This document shows, piece after piece, positions 49,626-57,697 of a stretch of DNA of 64,000 nucleotides. The stretch's first letter is position 1; each line of letters begins with the position of its first letter. The position numbers and the translations under genes were made by a program. A model generated the notes under the pieces. That model did not search any database. It was not told the origin of the DNA and worked only from the letters and a program-made list of their open reading frames with translations. The stretch covers positions 62,001-126,000 of the forward strand of contig JACKMX010000003.1 of the NCBI GenBank assembly GCA_024235175.1. The letters run 5' to 3'. The stretch comes from Chromatiaceae bacterium. GTDB lineage: Bacteria; Pseudomonadota; Gammaproteobacteria; Chromatiales; Chromatiaceae.

Positions 49626-50648
49626 ATGAAAAAAATATTCGCATTTACCTCTGCCGTTGCGTTGTTAACTTCAATTTCTGCAACGGCATTTGCAGGCGCC
49701 ACGCTGGAGGCGGTCAAGAAAAAAGGCTTCATCCAATGCGGTGTCAACACCGGTGTACCTGGTTTTGCCGGTACCGATGACAAGGGCACGTGGAGAGGTA
49801 TTGATGTTGATGTCTGTCGTGCTGCAGCAGCTGCGGTTTTCGGCGATGCAAGTAAAGTACAGTACACACCGCTGACGGCCAAGGAGCGTTTTACCGCGCT
49901 GCAGTCGGGTGAGATCGACATCCTCTCCCGCAACACCACCTGGACGCTAACCCGTGATACCTCCCTGGGACTGAATTTTGCCGGTGTAAACTACTACGAC
50001 GGTCAGGGATTCATGGTTAAAAAGAGTCTGGGAGTAAATAGTGCAAAGGAGCTGGACGGTGCATCATTCTGTATTCAGGCCGGTACCACCACCGAGTTGA
50101 ATCTGACCGACTATTTCCGTTCCAACAATATGGCCTACACGCCGATCACGTTCGACACTTCACCTGAAACGGCAGCTGCTTTCGACGCCGGCCGCTGCGA
50201 TGCACTCACTTCCGACCAGTCTCAACTGTATGCATTGCGTATTCAATTGAAAGATCCGGAAGGAGCCGTGGTTCTGCCCGAGATCATATCCAAGGAGCCA
50301 CTGGGCCCTGTAGTGCGACAGGGTGACGACGAATGGTTCAATATCGTGCGCTGGTCCCTGTACGCCATGGTTAACGCCGAAGAGTTGGGCGTGACTTCGG
50401 AAAATGTGGATCAAATGGCCGCCAGCAGCAAGGACCCGAATATCCTCAGGCTCCTTGGCCAGGAGGGCATAAAAGGCAAGGGGATGGGGCTGGAAGACAA
50501 CTGGGCTGTCAATATCATCAAACAGGTTGGCAACTATGGTGAAATATTCGAGCGCAACGTAGGTCAGGGCAGCCCTCTAAAAATTGCCCGCGGCATCAAC
50601 CAGCTGTGGAACAAGGGGGGTATTCAGTACGCACCACCGATCCGCTAG
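49626..50648 (+). CDS. aapJ: General L-amino acid ABC transporter, periplasmic binding protein
   Basis: The 340-residue protein has a signal peptide (MKKIFAFTSAVALLTSISATAFA) followed by the binding protein fold that begins 'LEAVKKKGFIQCGVNTGVPGFAGTDDKGTWRGIDVDVCRAAAAAVFG' (family 3 solute-binding). Two cysteines near the start and 'SFCIQAGTTTELNLTDYF' are typical of AapJ. It captures polar and branched L-amino acids in the periplasm. It heads the aapJQMP operon. The ending 'RGINQLWNKGGIQYAPPIR' matches the family. A 110-bp gap separates it from aapQ. Confidence 0.95.
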   Translation: MKKIFAFTSAVALLTSISATAFAGATLEAVKKKGFIQCGVNTGVPGFAGTDDKGTWRGIDVDVCRAAAAAVFGDASKVQYTPLTAKERFTALQSGEIDILSRNTTWTLTRDTSLGLNFAGVNYYDGQGFMVKKSLGVNSAKELDGASFCIQAGTTTELNLTDYFRSNNMAYTPITFDTSPETAAAFDAGRCDALTSDQSQLYALRIQLKDPEGAVVLPEIISKEPLGPVVRQGDDEWFNIVRWSLYAMVNAEELGVTSENVDQMAASSKDPNILRLLGQEGIKGKGMGLEDNWAVNIIKQVGNYGEIFERNVGQGSPLKIARGINQLWNKGGIQYAPPIR

Positions 50649-50759
50649 CGGCTCCGGCACTCTGGCACAACAGTCATCATCATGCGCTGCTGCAGGGTTG
50701 GATGATACTCAAACCAGCCCTGCGGCCTGATGTATGACCCAGCAGGATACGGATCCAAT

Positions 50760-51950
50760 ATGGCGGTAAAACGACAGCCGAACGATGCTCCGGCCAAGGC
50801 GGCTTTTTGGAGGAGGCCGGTCTTCCGCTCGGCAGTTTTTCAGGTTCTGCTGGTGCTGGGTGTCGTCTATGTCGGTAACGCCCTGCTGAACAACACACTG
50901 TATAATCTTGAACAGCGGGGTATCAGCACCGGATTCGACTTCATGTCGAATGCAGCGGGATTCGGCATAGTACAGACGTTGATCGATTACCAGGAGACGG
51001 ACACCTTCGGGCGTACCTTTCTGGTGGGATTGCTCAATACCATCCTGGTCTCAGTGCTGGGGATATTTTTTGCCACCATCATCGGTTTTATCATGGGGGT
51101 GGCGCGTCTCTCCAAGAACTGGCTCATTGCCAAGCTGGCGATGGTCTATATCGAAACCTTCCGCAACATTCCACTGCTTCTGCAGATTCTGTTCTGGTAC
51201 TTCATCGTACTGAATAAGCTGCCGCTTCCAAGGCAGAGTATGGATCTGGGTGGAGTCATATTCCTCAACAAGCGGGGGCTCTCGCTTCCATCGCCGGTAT
51301 TCGAACCGGGATTCTGGGTGGTGGGTGCAGCGATCCTGTTGGCTGTGGTCCTGGTGTTCTTGATTGTCCGGTGGGCACATATCCGACAGGAGCAGACTGG
51401 CCATCAGTTCCACACGGTCTATGCATCCCTGGCCATGCTTATTGGCCTGCCTCTGCTCGTGTTTTTTGCCGCGGGCTCCCCGGTGAGTTGGGAAATTCCT
51501 GCGCTCAAGGGTTTTAATTTCAAGGGTGGATTTGTAGTGATACCGGAGCTCGCTGCATTGCTGCTGGCACTGAGCATCTATACAGCAGCTTTTATCGCCG
51601 AAGCGGTCAGGTCGGGTATTCTTGCGGTAAGTCATGGTCAGACGGAAGCTGCCTATGCGCTTGGTCTGCGCCCGGGCATCACACTTCGGTTGGTCATCAT
51701 TCCACAGGCGTTGAGGGTCATCATCCCTCAGCTGACCAGTCAATATCTGAACCTGACCAAAAACTCCTCGCTTGCCACGGCGGTTGGTTATCCTGATCTG
51801 GTTTCCGTATTTGCCGGAACGACGCTCAATCAGACTGGTCAGGCGATAGAGGTGATCGCCATGACGATGGCGGTCTATCTCAGCATCAGCCTGTCGATCT
51901 CCCTGTTCATGAACTGGTACAACAGGAAAAAACAGTTGGTGGAGCGATAA
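50760..51950 (+). CDS. aapQ: General L-amino acid ABC transporter permease AapQ
   Basis: The 396-residue protein has an N-terminal membrane helix, then a long periplasmic/linker portion and the permease core. The core includes the hallmark 'TFRNIPLLLQILFWYF' segment and the EAA loop 'EAVRSGILAVSHGQTEAAYALGLRPGITLRLVIIPQALRVIIPQL'. It forms the membrane channel with AapM. ATG 50760 is chosen over the longer in-frame start because residues from 'MAVKRQPNDAPAKAAFWRRPVFR' match the family's basic N-terminus. Its TAA is followed after one base by the GTG of aapM, so the pair is translationally coupled. Confidence 0.94.
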   Translation: MAVKRQPNDAPAKAAFWRRPVFRSAVFQVLLVLGVVYVGNALLNNTLYNLEQRGISTGFDFMSNAAGFGIVQTLIDYQETDTFGRTFLVGLLNTILVSVLGIFFATIIGFIMGVARLSKNWLIAKLAMVYIETFRNIPLLLQILFWYFIVLNKLPLPRQSMDLGGVIFLNKRGLSLPSPVFEPGFWVVGAAILLAVVLVFLIVRWAHIRQEQTGHQFHTVYASLAMLIGLPLLVFFAAGSPVSWEIPALKGFNFKGGFVVIPELAALLLALSIYTAAFIAEAVRSGILAVSHGQTEAAYALGLRPGITLRLVIIPQALRVIIPQLTSQYLNLTKNSSLATAVGYPDLVSVFAGTTLNQTGQAIEVIAMTMAVYLSISLSISLFMNWYNRKKQLVER

Positions 51951-51951
51951 A

Positions 51952-53052
51952 GTGATAAATAAAAATGGTACCTTGCCCGATCTGCCACCGCCGAGCACAA
52001 ATATCGGAGTGATCGGGTGGCTGCGTAACAATCTGTTTCCTTCACCGTTGAATACGCTGCTCACGTTTTTTGCGATCTACATCATCTACCTGGTGATCGT
52101 ACCGACCGTGGATTGGGCTTTCCTTAACTCAAACTGGGTCGGTGAATCGCGTGATGCCTGCACCGGCGGCGGTGCCTGTTGGGTTTTCATCTCGGCGCGA
52201 TTCGACCTGTTCATGTATGGATTCTATCCCGAGAGTGAATATTGGCGTATCAATCTCGCTTTCGCAATTCTGGTGCTGCTGCTTGTACTGCTCAATATCA
52301 GGCAGGTACCGCAGAGAGGCTGGCTGGCCGCGTTCACGCTGATCTGCTATCCGGTGATCACGTTCTATCTGTTTTCGGGCGGTGTATTTGGGCTGGATCC
52401 CGTGGACACAAGCAAGTGGGGCGGGCTCTCTTTGACTCTTATACTTTCCGGTGTGGGTATTGTGGCCTCCCTGCCGCTTGGCGTCATACTTGCGCTGGGG
52501 CGGAATTCGCAGATGCCGATCGTCAAGGCAGCCAGCATCGTGTTCATCGAATTCTGGCGGGGCGTTCCGCTGATTACGGTACTGTTCATGTCATCGGTTA
52601 TGCTGCCGTTGTTTCTGCCGGAGGGAACCAGCTTCGACAAGCTGTTACGTGCAATGATCGGTATCGTACTGTTCGAATCGGCTTACATGGCTGAAGTGGT
52701 GCGCGGCGGGCTGGCCGCAATTCCGCGGGGGCAGTATGAAGCCGCAAAAGCGTTGGGATTGAACTACTGGAAGAGTATGGCGTTGATCATCCTGCCGCAG
52801 GCGCTGAAGCTGGTTATACCGGGTATAGTCAATACCTTTATCGCGCTGTTCAAGGACACCACGCTGGTGCTGATCATCGGTCTGTTCGATCTGTTGACCA
52901 CAATAGAGGCCGGTTTCAAGGATTCGCACTGGCTTGGCTATGCGTTGGAGGGCTATGTTTTTGCCGCGCTGGTTTATTGGATATTCTGTTTCAGCATGTC
53001 CCGCTATAGCCAGCACCTGGAACGCAAACTGAGTACCGGGCATGCCCGATAA
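51952..53052 (+). CDS. aapM: General L-amino acid ABC transporter permease AapM
   Basis: The 366-residue membrane protein has 'GWLRNNLFPSPLNTLLTFFAIYIIYLVIVPTVDWAFLNSNWVG' at its N-terminus and the permease core with 'GGLSLTLILSGVGIVASLPLGVILALGRNSQMPIVK', 'FIEFWRGVPLITVLFMSSVMLPLFLP' and the EAA loop 'AEVVRGGLAAIPRGQYEAAKALGLNYWKSMALIILPQALKLVIPGIVN'. (These are spread over residues about 15-320.) It pairs with AapQ in the inner membrane. It starts at GTG 51952, one base after aapQ, and ends 11 bp before aapP. Confidence 0.94.
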   Translation: MINKNGTLPDLPPPSTNIGVIGWLRNNLFPSPLNTLLTFFAIYIIYLVIVPTVDWAFLNSNWVGESRDACTGGGACWVFISARFDLFMYGFYPESEYWRINLAFAILVLLLVLLNIRQVPQRGWLAAFTLICYPVITFYLFSGGVFGLDPVDTSKWGGLSLTLILSGVGIVASLPLGVILALGRNSQMPIVKAASIVFIEFWRGVPLITVLFMSSVMLPLFLPEGTSFDKLLRAMIGIVLFESAYMAEVVRGGLAAIPRGQYEAAKALGLNYWKSMALIILPQALKLVIPGIVNTFIALFKDTTLVLIIGLFDLLTTIEAGFKDSHWLGYALEGYVFAALVYWIFCFSMSRYSQHLERKLSTGHAR

Positions 53053-53063
53053 TCGAGGCTGAT

Positions 53064-53837
53064 ATGACACCAACGGATAAATCAGGCAGTGGCACAGTTG
53101 AATCCGATGAAGCGATCATTGAAATAGCGGGCATGCACAAATGGTACGGCGAGTTTCATGTACTGAAGGATATTAACCTCAGGGTCTGCAAAGGGGAGCG
53201 CATTGTGGTGTGTGGGCCGTCCGGTTCGGGAAAATCCACAATGATCCGATGCATCAACCGGCTTGAAGAGCATCAGACAGGAAAGATTATCGTTGACGGG
53301 ATTGAGCTGAACGACGATCTCAAGCGCATCGACCGGATCAGGCGTGAAGTAGGAATGGTTTTTCAGCATTTTAATCTGTTTCCTCATCTGACCGTGCTGG
53401 AAAACTGCTGCCTGGCACCGATATGGGTACGAAGGATGCCGCGTAAAAAAGCAGAAGAGATCGGCATGCAATATCTGGAGCGGGTAAAGATTCCGGAGCA
53501 GGCAAAAAAATATCCCGGACAGTTGTCGGGCGGCCAGCAGCAGCGTGTTGCGATCGCCCGCAGCCTCTGCATGAGCCCAAGCATCATGCTTTTTGATGAA
53601 CCCACCTCGGCGCTGGATCCGGAGATGATCAAAGAGGTGCTGGAGACAATGATTGAATTGGCCGAAAGTGGAATGACCATGATTGTCGTTACACATGAAA
53701 TGGGTTTTGCCAAGACAGTGGCCAACCGGGTCATATTCATGGACGAAGGCCAGATCATTGAAGAGAACGATCCTGAAACTTTTTTCAGCTCTCCTGAACA
53801 TGATCGGACCAAGCTGTTTTTAAGTCAGATAATGTAA
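53064..53837 (+). CDS. aapP: General L-amino acid ABC transporter ATP-binding protein
   Basis: The 257-residue ATPase has Walker A 'VCGPSGSGKSTMIRCINRLE', the Q-loop 'GMVFQHFNLFPHLTVLENC', the signature 'LSGGQQQRVAIARSLCMSPSIMLFDEPTSALDPEM' (split between about residues 150 and 185), and 'VVTHEMGFAKTVANRVIFMDEGQIIEE'. It energises the AapQM channel. The start is ATG 53064 with GAGG five bases upstream. It is the last gene of the aap operon; a multi-hairpin repeat begins 9 bp after its stop and may terminate the transcript. Confidence 0.96.
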   Translation: MTPTDKSGSGTVESDEAIIEIAGMHKWYGEFHVLKDINLRVCKGERIVVCGPSGSGKSTMIRCINRLEEHQTGKIIVDGIELNDDLKRIDRIRREVGMVFQHFNLFPHLTVLENCCLAPIWVRRMPRKKAEEIGMQYLERVKIPEQAKKYPGQLSGGQQQRVAIARSLCMSPSIMLFDEPTSALDPEMIKEVLETMIELAESGMTMIVVTHEMGFAKTVANRVIFMDEGQIIEENDPETFFSSPEHDRTKLFLSQIM

Positions 53838-53845
53838 CACCGGCT

Positions 53846-54003
53846 AAGCTAGTGTCCGTCCGGAAACGGCGGGCACTAGCTTGGCACATGGATGTGCCAG
53901 TATTTTCAAAGATGATAAGTCTTTGAAAATGAACAAACCGGGAAATCGCATTTTCCGGTTTCGTTCCAGAAACATGCCATGGATGGATGTTTCTGGATGC
54001 TAA
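53846..54003 (+). repeat. Dispersed multi-hairpin intergenic repeat, copy B
   Basis: Five inverted repeats lie end to end: AAGCTAGTG/CACTAGCTT (53846-53854 with 53874-53882); TGGCACAT/ATGTGCCA (53882-53889 with 53892-53899); ATTTTCAAAGA/TCTTTGAAAAT (53902-53912 with 53920-53930); AAACCGGGAAA/TTTTCCGGTTT (53935-53945 with 53951-53961, one G-T); and TCCAGAAACAT with its near complement (53965-53980 with 53983-53997). The right 49 bases match copy A in inverse orientation at about 45 positions. In the third hairpin, sequence differs from copy A while the pairing is kept. It could be a non-autonomous mobile element or a REP-like structured repeat, and probably terminates the aap operon. Confidence 0.78.
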
Positions 54004-54079
54004 CTAAGCTATGCGCGATGCGCTGTGCTGAGAATCAAATTTGACAGCATCACAGCCGCGGAGAATTATGAGATTGTTG

Positions 54080-54958
54080 CTAGTGACCCAATTCTCCCAA
54101 AAGGCTATCGATTGTGCTCAATGCCTGGCCTGCATAACCACCTCCAAACAGATTCAGATGATTGAGAATGTGGTAGAGGTTGTACAGCTTTTTCCGGGTG
54201 GCATATCCTGAGTCAAGCGGCCAGGCGTCGTTGTATGCCTTATAAAATGAACTTCCAAATCCGCCGAACAGCTCCGTCATTGCAATCTCCGCTTCCCGAT
54301 CGGCGAAATAGACCGCAGGGTCGAAGATAACCGGCTCACCTTCCGTGGTGTAACCTATATTACCGCCCCACAGATCGCCGTGAATCAACGAGGGTTGAGG
54401 ATTGTGGTCGATAAGGGGCGGAAAAAGATCCAGCAGCTTCTCCCCTCTTTTTTGCAGGCGGCCCAGGTGACCCTGTGTTGCAGCAAGTTGAAGCTGGAAT
54501 CCCAGCCGCTGCCGGCGCCAGAATTCAATCCAGTCAGCCGACCAGGAATTGGGTTGTGGGGTCGTGCCGATATTGTTATCTCTATCCCAGCCAAATCCCC
54601 TGCCCTGGTGCCGGTGCAAAGCCGCCAGCTGCTGGCCTGCCAGGGTACTGTTGGAAGCGCCGGCAAGCGCGATATATTCCAACACCAGATAGGCATGCCG
54701 ATTTGCCACACCGAAACAGACCGGGCGGGGTGCCCGCACTGTCTGAGTGTCGGCGATCTGCTTAAGTCCGGCAGCTTCGCACTCGAACATTGCAAGCAGT
54801 CTGTCGGCATTGATTTTAACAAAGTATTCCCGTTTCCCATCGCCAAGATAGAAGCAGCTGTTGATACAACCACCGCCAATCGGCCGGGTATGGAGAGGCT
54901 GGAGCGGCTCTCCGGTGTACTCGCAGATCTGTTTGCAGATTTGGTTCCAGTCGATCAT
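54080..54958 (-). CDS. Fructosamine kinase family protein
   Basis: The 292-residue protein is a protein-kinase-like enzyme of the fructosamine/ketosamine-3-kinase family, which phosphorylates sugars attached to protein amines so that they detach. It has 'PIGGGCINSCFYLGDGKREYFVKINAD' with the ATP-binding Lys, 'YLVLEYIAL', the catalytic loop 'LIHGDLWGGNIGYT' and the metal Asp in 'VIFDPAVYFADREAEIAMTELFGGF'. ATG 54958 (MIDWNQICKQI) is taken because the longer frame includes a 35-residue stretch unlike the family. It stands alone, convergent with the aap operon and repeat copy B and divergent from priA. Confidence 0.9.
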   Translation of the reverse strand: MIDWNQICKQICEYTGEPLQPLHTRPIGGGCINSCFYLGDGKREYFVKINADRLLAMFECEAAGLKQIADTQTVRAPRPVCFGVANRHAYLVLEYIALAGASNSTLAGQQLAALHRHQGRGFGWDRDNNIGTTPQPNSWSADWIEFWRRQRLGFQLQLAATQGHLGRLQKRGEKLLDLFPPLIDHNPQPSLIHGDLWGGNIGYTTEGEPVIFDPAVYFADREAEIAMTELFGGFGSSFYKAYNDAWPLDSGYATRKKLYNLYHILNHLNLFGGGYAGQALSTIDSLLGELGH

Positions 54959-55079
54959 AAGGGGATGATATAGCGTTTCTCGGCGGACAGTTGCGGACGC
55001 GTGCTGCCATGGCCCGAAAAAGAGCAATGTGCAATTATCATTTGACATTTTTATTAAAAACAAAACCTTTTTTTAACTG

Positions 55080-55292
55080 TTATGCACAGATGTTTGCGCC
55101 TATGTTCGGTTCGGTCTGATACGGTAGCAATGGGTTCATTAGAAATTTAACATATATTCTAAATCATTGAAAAATAAGAGATCGAGTTAACTGATAAATT
55201 TTCTGTGTTTTCATGACATGGCACAGATTTCATAGGTTTAGCGGCGGATGATGTGCATAATCCACAGAGTTATCCACAGGCCCTGTGGAGAA
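55080..55292. promoter_or_regulatory. DnaA-box cluster with AT-rich segment upstream of priA
   Basis: Three exact TTATNCACA boxes occur: TTATGCACA at 55080-55088, TGTGCATAA (reverse strand box) at 55252-55260, and TTATCCACA at 55270-55278. Two more differ by one base: TAATCCACA (55258-55266) and TGTGGAGAA (reverse, 55284-55292). Between the outer boxes is an AT-rich stretch (55135-55215). The whole lies in the 431-bp spacer between divergent fructosamine kinase and priA genes. It could be a DnaA-controlled promoter, a DnaA-titration site or an origin-type region; priA-argS synteny does not by itself indicate oriC. Confidence 0.6.
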
Positions 55293-55389
55293 TCCAGTAT
55301 CTTTCGATTTGACAGGGAGTTAGCCTGATTTATACATATTATGATTTAACGAACCGATGTAAGTCAGACGCTGACGATAAGAGATTGTG

Positions 55390-57594
55390 ATGGCTATTCT
55401 CAGGGTCGCGGTGGCAGCACCGGTCTACTCGATTTTCGACTACCTCCCTCCCGTCGGATGCGATCTCAGTCAGTTGCATTGCGGGGTCAGGGTACGTGTG
55501 CCATTCGGGCGTGGTGAGCGTTGTGGCGTTTTACTGCAGGTGGCTTCTGAATCCCCATTGCAATCGAATCGCCTTAAACGGGTGCTTGAGATTCTTGATG
55601 ATCAGGCGCTGTTCAGCGCTGAAGATATCGCACTGCTGCGCTGGGCGGCGGATTACTACCGTTATCCTCCCGGTGAAGTGTTCGCCAGCGCTCTGCCAGC
55701 CCGTTTACGCAAGGGCACCAAGGATAAGCGAGGTGCCTGTTCAGGGTGGCGCCTGACCCCGCCCGGTGGAGCAGTTGATCCCGATGAGTTGAACCGGGCG
55801 CCTCGTCAGGCAGAGCTGATGAAGTTATTGTCGCACTCGCCCGAAGGCATGACGCAGCAGGATATAGTGCTCAACTGCGGCTCTTGTACGTCGGTTTTGC
55901 GTAAGCTTGAGCAGCGTGGCTGGCTTGAGCAAATCGAGATCCGGGCCGGTAATGATGCTCATCCTGTTTCAATCACCGAAGCCGCTCCCGATTTGAATGA
56001 GGATCAACGGAAGGCGGTTGACAAGGTCGTCGCTGGTCTCGCCGGATTCGGCGTTTTTCTGCTCGATGGTGTGACCGGGAGCGGTAAGACCGAGGTTTAC
56101 CTCGAATTGGTGAAAAAAGTGGGCGCCCAAGGTGGCCAGACTCTGGTGCTGGTGCCCGAGATCGGGCTGACGCCGCAACTACTGCAACGGTTCCGAAGGC
56201 GCCTGCAGCTTTCCATATCGGTACTGCACTCGAGTCTGGCGGAAGGTGAACGGGAGCAGGCCTGGCAACGGGCGCGACTGGGAGTTTCGCGGGTGGTGAT
56301 TGGCACACGCTCTTCGGTGTTTGTTCCCATGCCGGATCTCAGACTGATTCTGGTTGATGAGGAGCACGATCTGTCGTTCAAGCAGCAGGATGGTTTTCGT
56401 TATTCCGCGAGAGATGTTGCGGTGTTTCGCGCTCTGCGATGTAAATGCCCGGTGGTTCTGGGTTCCGCCACGCCGTCGCTGGAAAGCCTGAAAAATGCGC
56501 TTGATGGAAGGTACCTTCACCTGCGGTTACCGGCACGGGCCGGAGGCGCCACACCACCGAAGATAGAGCTGCTGGATATCCGTTCCGCACAACTCGAGGC
56601 GGGCGTATCTCCAGTGCTGATGAGCTTGCTTGAAACCGAGTTGGGTGCCGGGAACCAGGTGTTGCTGTTTCTCAACCGGCGCGGCTATGCCCCGATTCTC
56701 ACCTGCCATGATTGCGGCTGGCTTGCCCAGTGCGAACGCTGTGACGCGCGCATGACTGTCCACCTGTCTGATAACCAGTTAAGCTGCCATCACTGCGGGG
56801 CGCAATACCCCATGCGCCGATGTTGTCCGGAGTGCGGCGGTGAAGCATTGAGGACTCTGGGGCAGGGCACCGAACGCCTGGAGGAGATGCTTAAAATGCG
56901 CTATCCGCACGTTGGGATGGTACGCATAGATCGTGATGCCACGCGACATAAAGGGAGCTTGGAGCGGCTTCTTAAGGAGATTAAAGAGGGTAAACACGCC
57001 CTGCTTCTGGGTACCCAGATGCTGGCGAAAGGTCACCACTTTCCCCAGGTAACGCTGGTGGGCATTCTGGATCTGGATCAGGCACTGTTCGGCGCTGATT
57101 TCCGCGCGGCGGAACGCATGGCGCAATTGATTGTTCAGGTTGCCGGACGTGCCGGGCGTGCGGTCAAGCCGGGCCGGGTGCTTATTCAGACACGCCACCC
57201 GGATCACCCGCTGCTGCAGACGCTGCTCGGTTCCAGCTATGCTGATTTTGCCAGCGAATCTCTACGTGAACGCCGCCTGGCGCTGCTGCCACCATTCAGT
57301 TTTCAGGTGCTGCTAAGAGCAGAGGCGAACCAGAAAGAGGCAGCCCTGAAGTTCCTTGAAGAGTGTGTCGAACTGGGTGGCACAATGAATGCCGCGGGTG
57401 TGGAATCATGGGGACCCGTATCTGCTCCGATGGAGAAACGTGCCGGTCGCTACCGCTTTCAGCTGCTGCTGCAGTCGGACAAACGTTCTGTGCTTCAGGG
57501 ATTTCTGGCAGAGTGGGTACCTCGGATAGCCATTCTGCGCTCTGCCAGGTGGGTCCGCTGGTCGGTTGATGTGGATCCCCAGGAGATTTTATGA
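55390..57594 (+). CDS. priA: Primosomal protein N' (replication restart helicase PriA)
   Basis: The 734-residue helicase has an N-terminal DNA-binding domain (LRVAVAAPVYSIFDYLPP), a superfamily 2 helicase with Walker A 'LLDGVTGSGKTEVYLEL' and 'LILVDEEHDLSFKQQDGFRYSARD', and a zinc region with eight cysteines (CHDCGWLAQCERCDARM, then CHHCG and CCPECGG). 'LGTQMLAKGHHFPQVTLVGIL' and 'VAGRAGRAVKPGRVLIQT' are helicase motifs V and VI. It reloads the replisome at stalled forks. ATG 55390 is used, not the GTG just before it. The argS gene follows in the same direction, as in Pseudomonas. The upstream spacer carries DnaA boxes. Confidence 0.96.
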   Translation: MAILRVAVAAPVYSIFDYLPPVGCDLSQLHCGVRVRVPFGRGERCGVLLQVASESPLQSNRLKRVLEILDDQALFSAEDIALLRWAADYYRYPPGEVFASALPARLRKGTKDKRGACSGWRLTPPGGAVDPDELNRAPRQAELMKLLSHSPEGMTQQDIVLNCGSCTSVLRKLEQRGWLEQIEIRAGNDAHPVSITEAAPDLNEDQRKAVDKVVAGLAGFGVFLLDGVTGSGKTEVYLELVKKVGAQGGQTLVLVPEIGLTPQLLQRFRRRLQLSISVLHSSLAEGEREQAWQRARLGVSRVVIGTRSSVFVPMPDLRLILVDEEHDLSFKQQDGFRYSARDVAVFRALRCKCPVVLGSATPSLESLKNALDGRYLHLRLPARAGGATPPKIELLDIRSAQLEAGVSPVLMSLLETELGAGNQVLLFLNRRGYAPILTCHDCGWLAQCERCDARMTVHLSDNQLSCHHCGAQYPMRRCCPECGGEALRTLGQGTERLEEMLKMRYPHVGMVRIDRDATRHKGSLERLLKEIKEGKHALLLGTQMLAKGHHFPQVTLVGILDLDQALFGADFRAAERMAQLIVQVAGRAGRAVKPGRVLIQTRHPDHPLLQTLLGSSYADFASESLRERRLALLPPFSFQVLLRAEANQKEAALKFLEECVELGGTMNAAGVESWGPVSAPMEKRAGRYRFQLLLQSDKRSVLQGFLAEWVPRIAILRSARWVRWSVDVDPQEIL

Positions 57595-57697
57595 CCGGCA
57601 GGCGCCAACTTAAACAGTTGCTGACAGGTGCTAACAGAGCGCTTTTCCTGTTATCCTAAAAAGCTTTGATTTGCACTCTGAGCTTCGAGCCATACTG

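Noticed and set aside
57377..57396. Sigma-54-like TGGCAC-N5-ATGCC
   Set aside because: It lies inside priA, lacks the TTGC element and has no gene start downstream.
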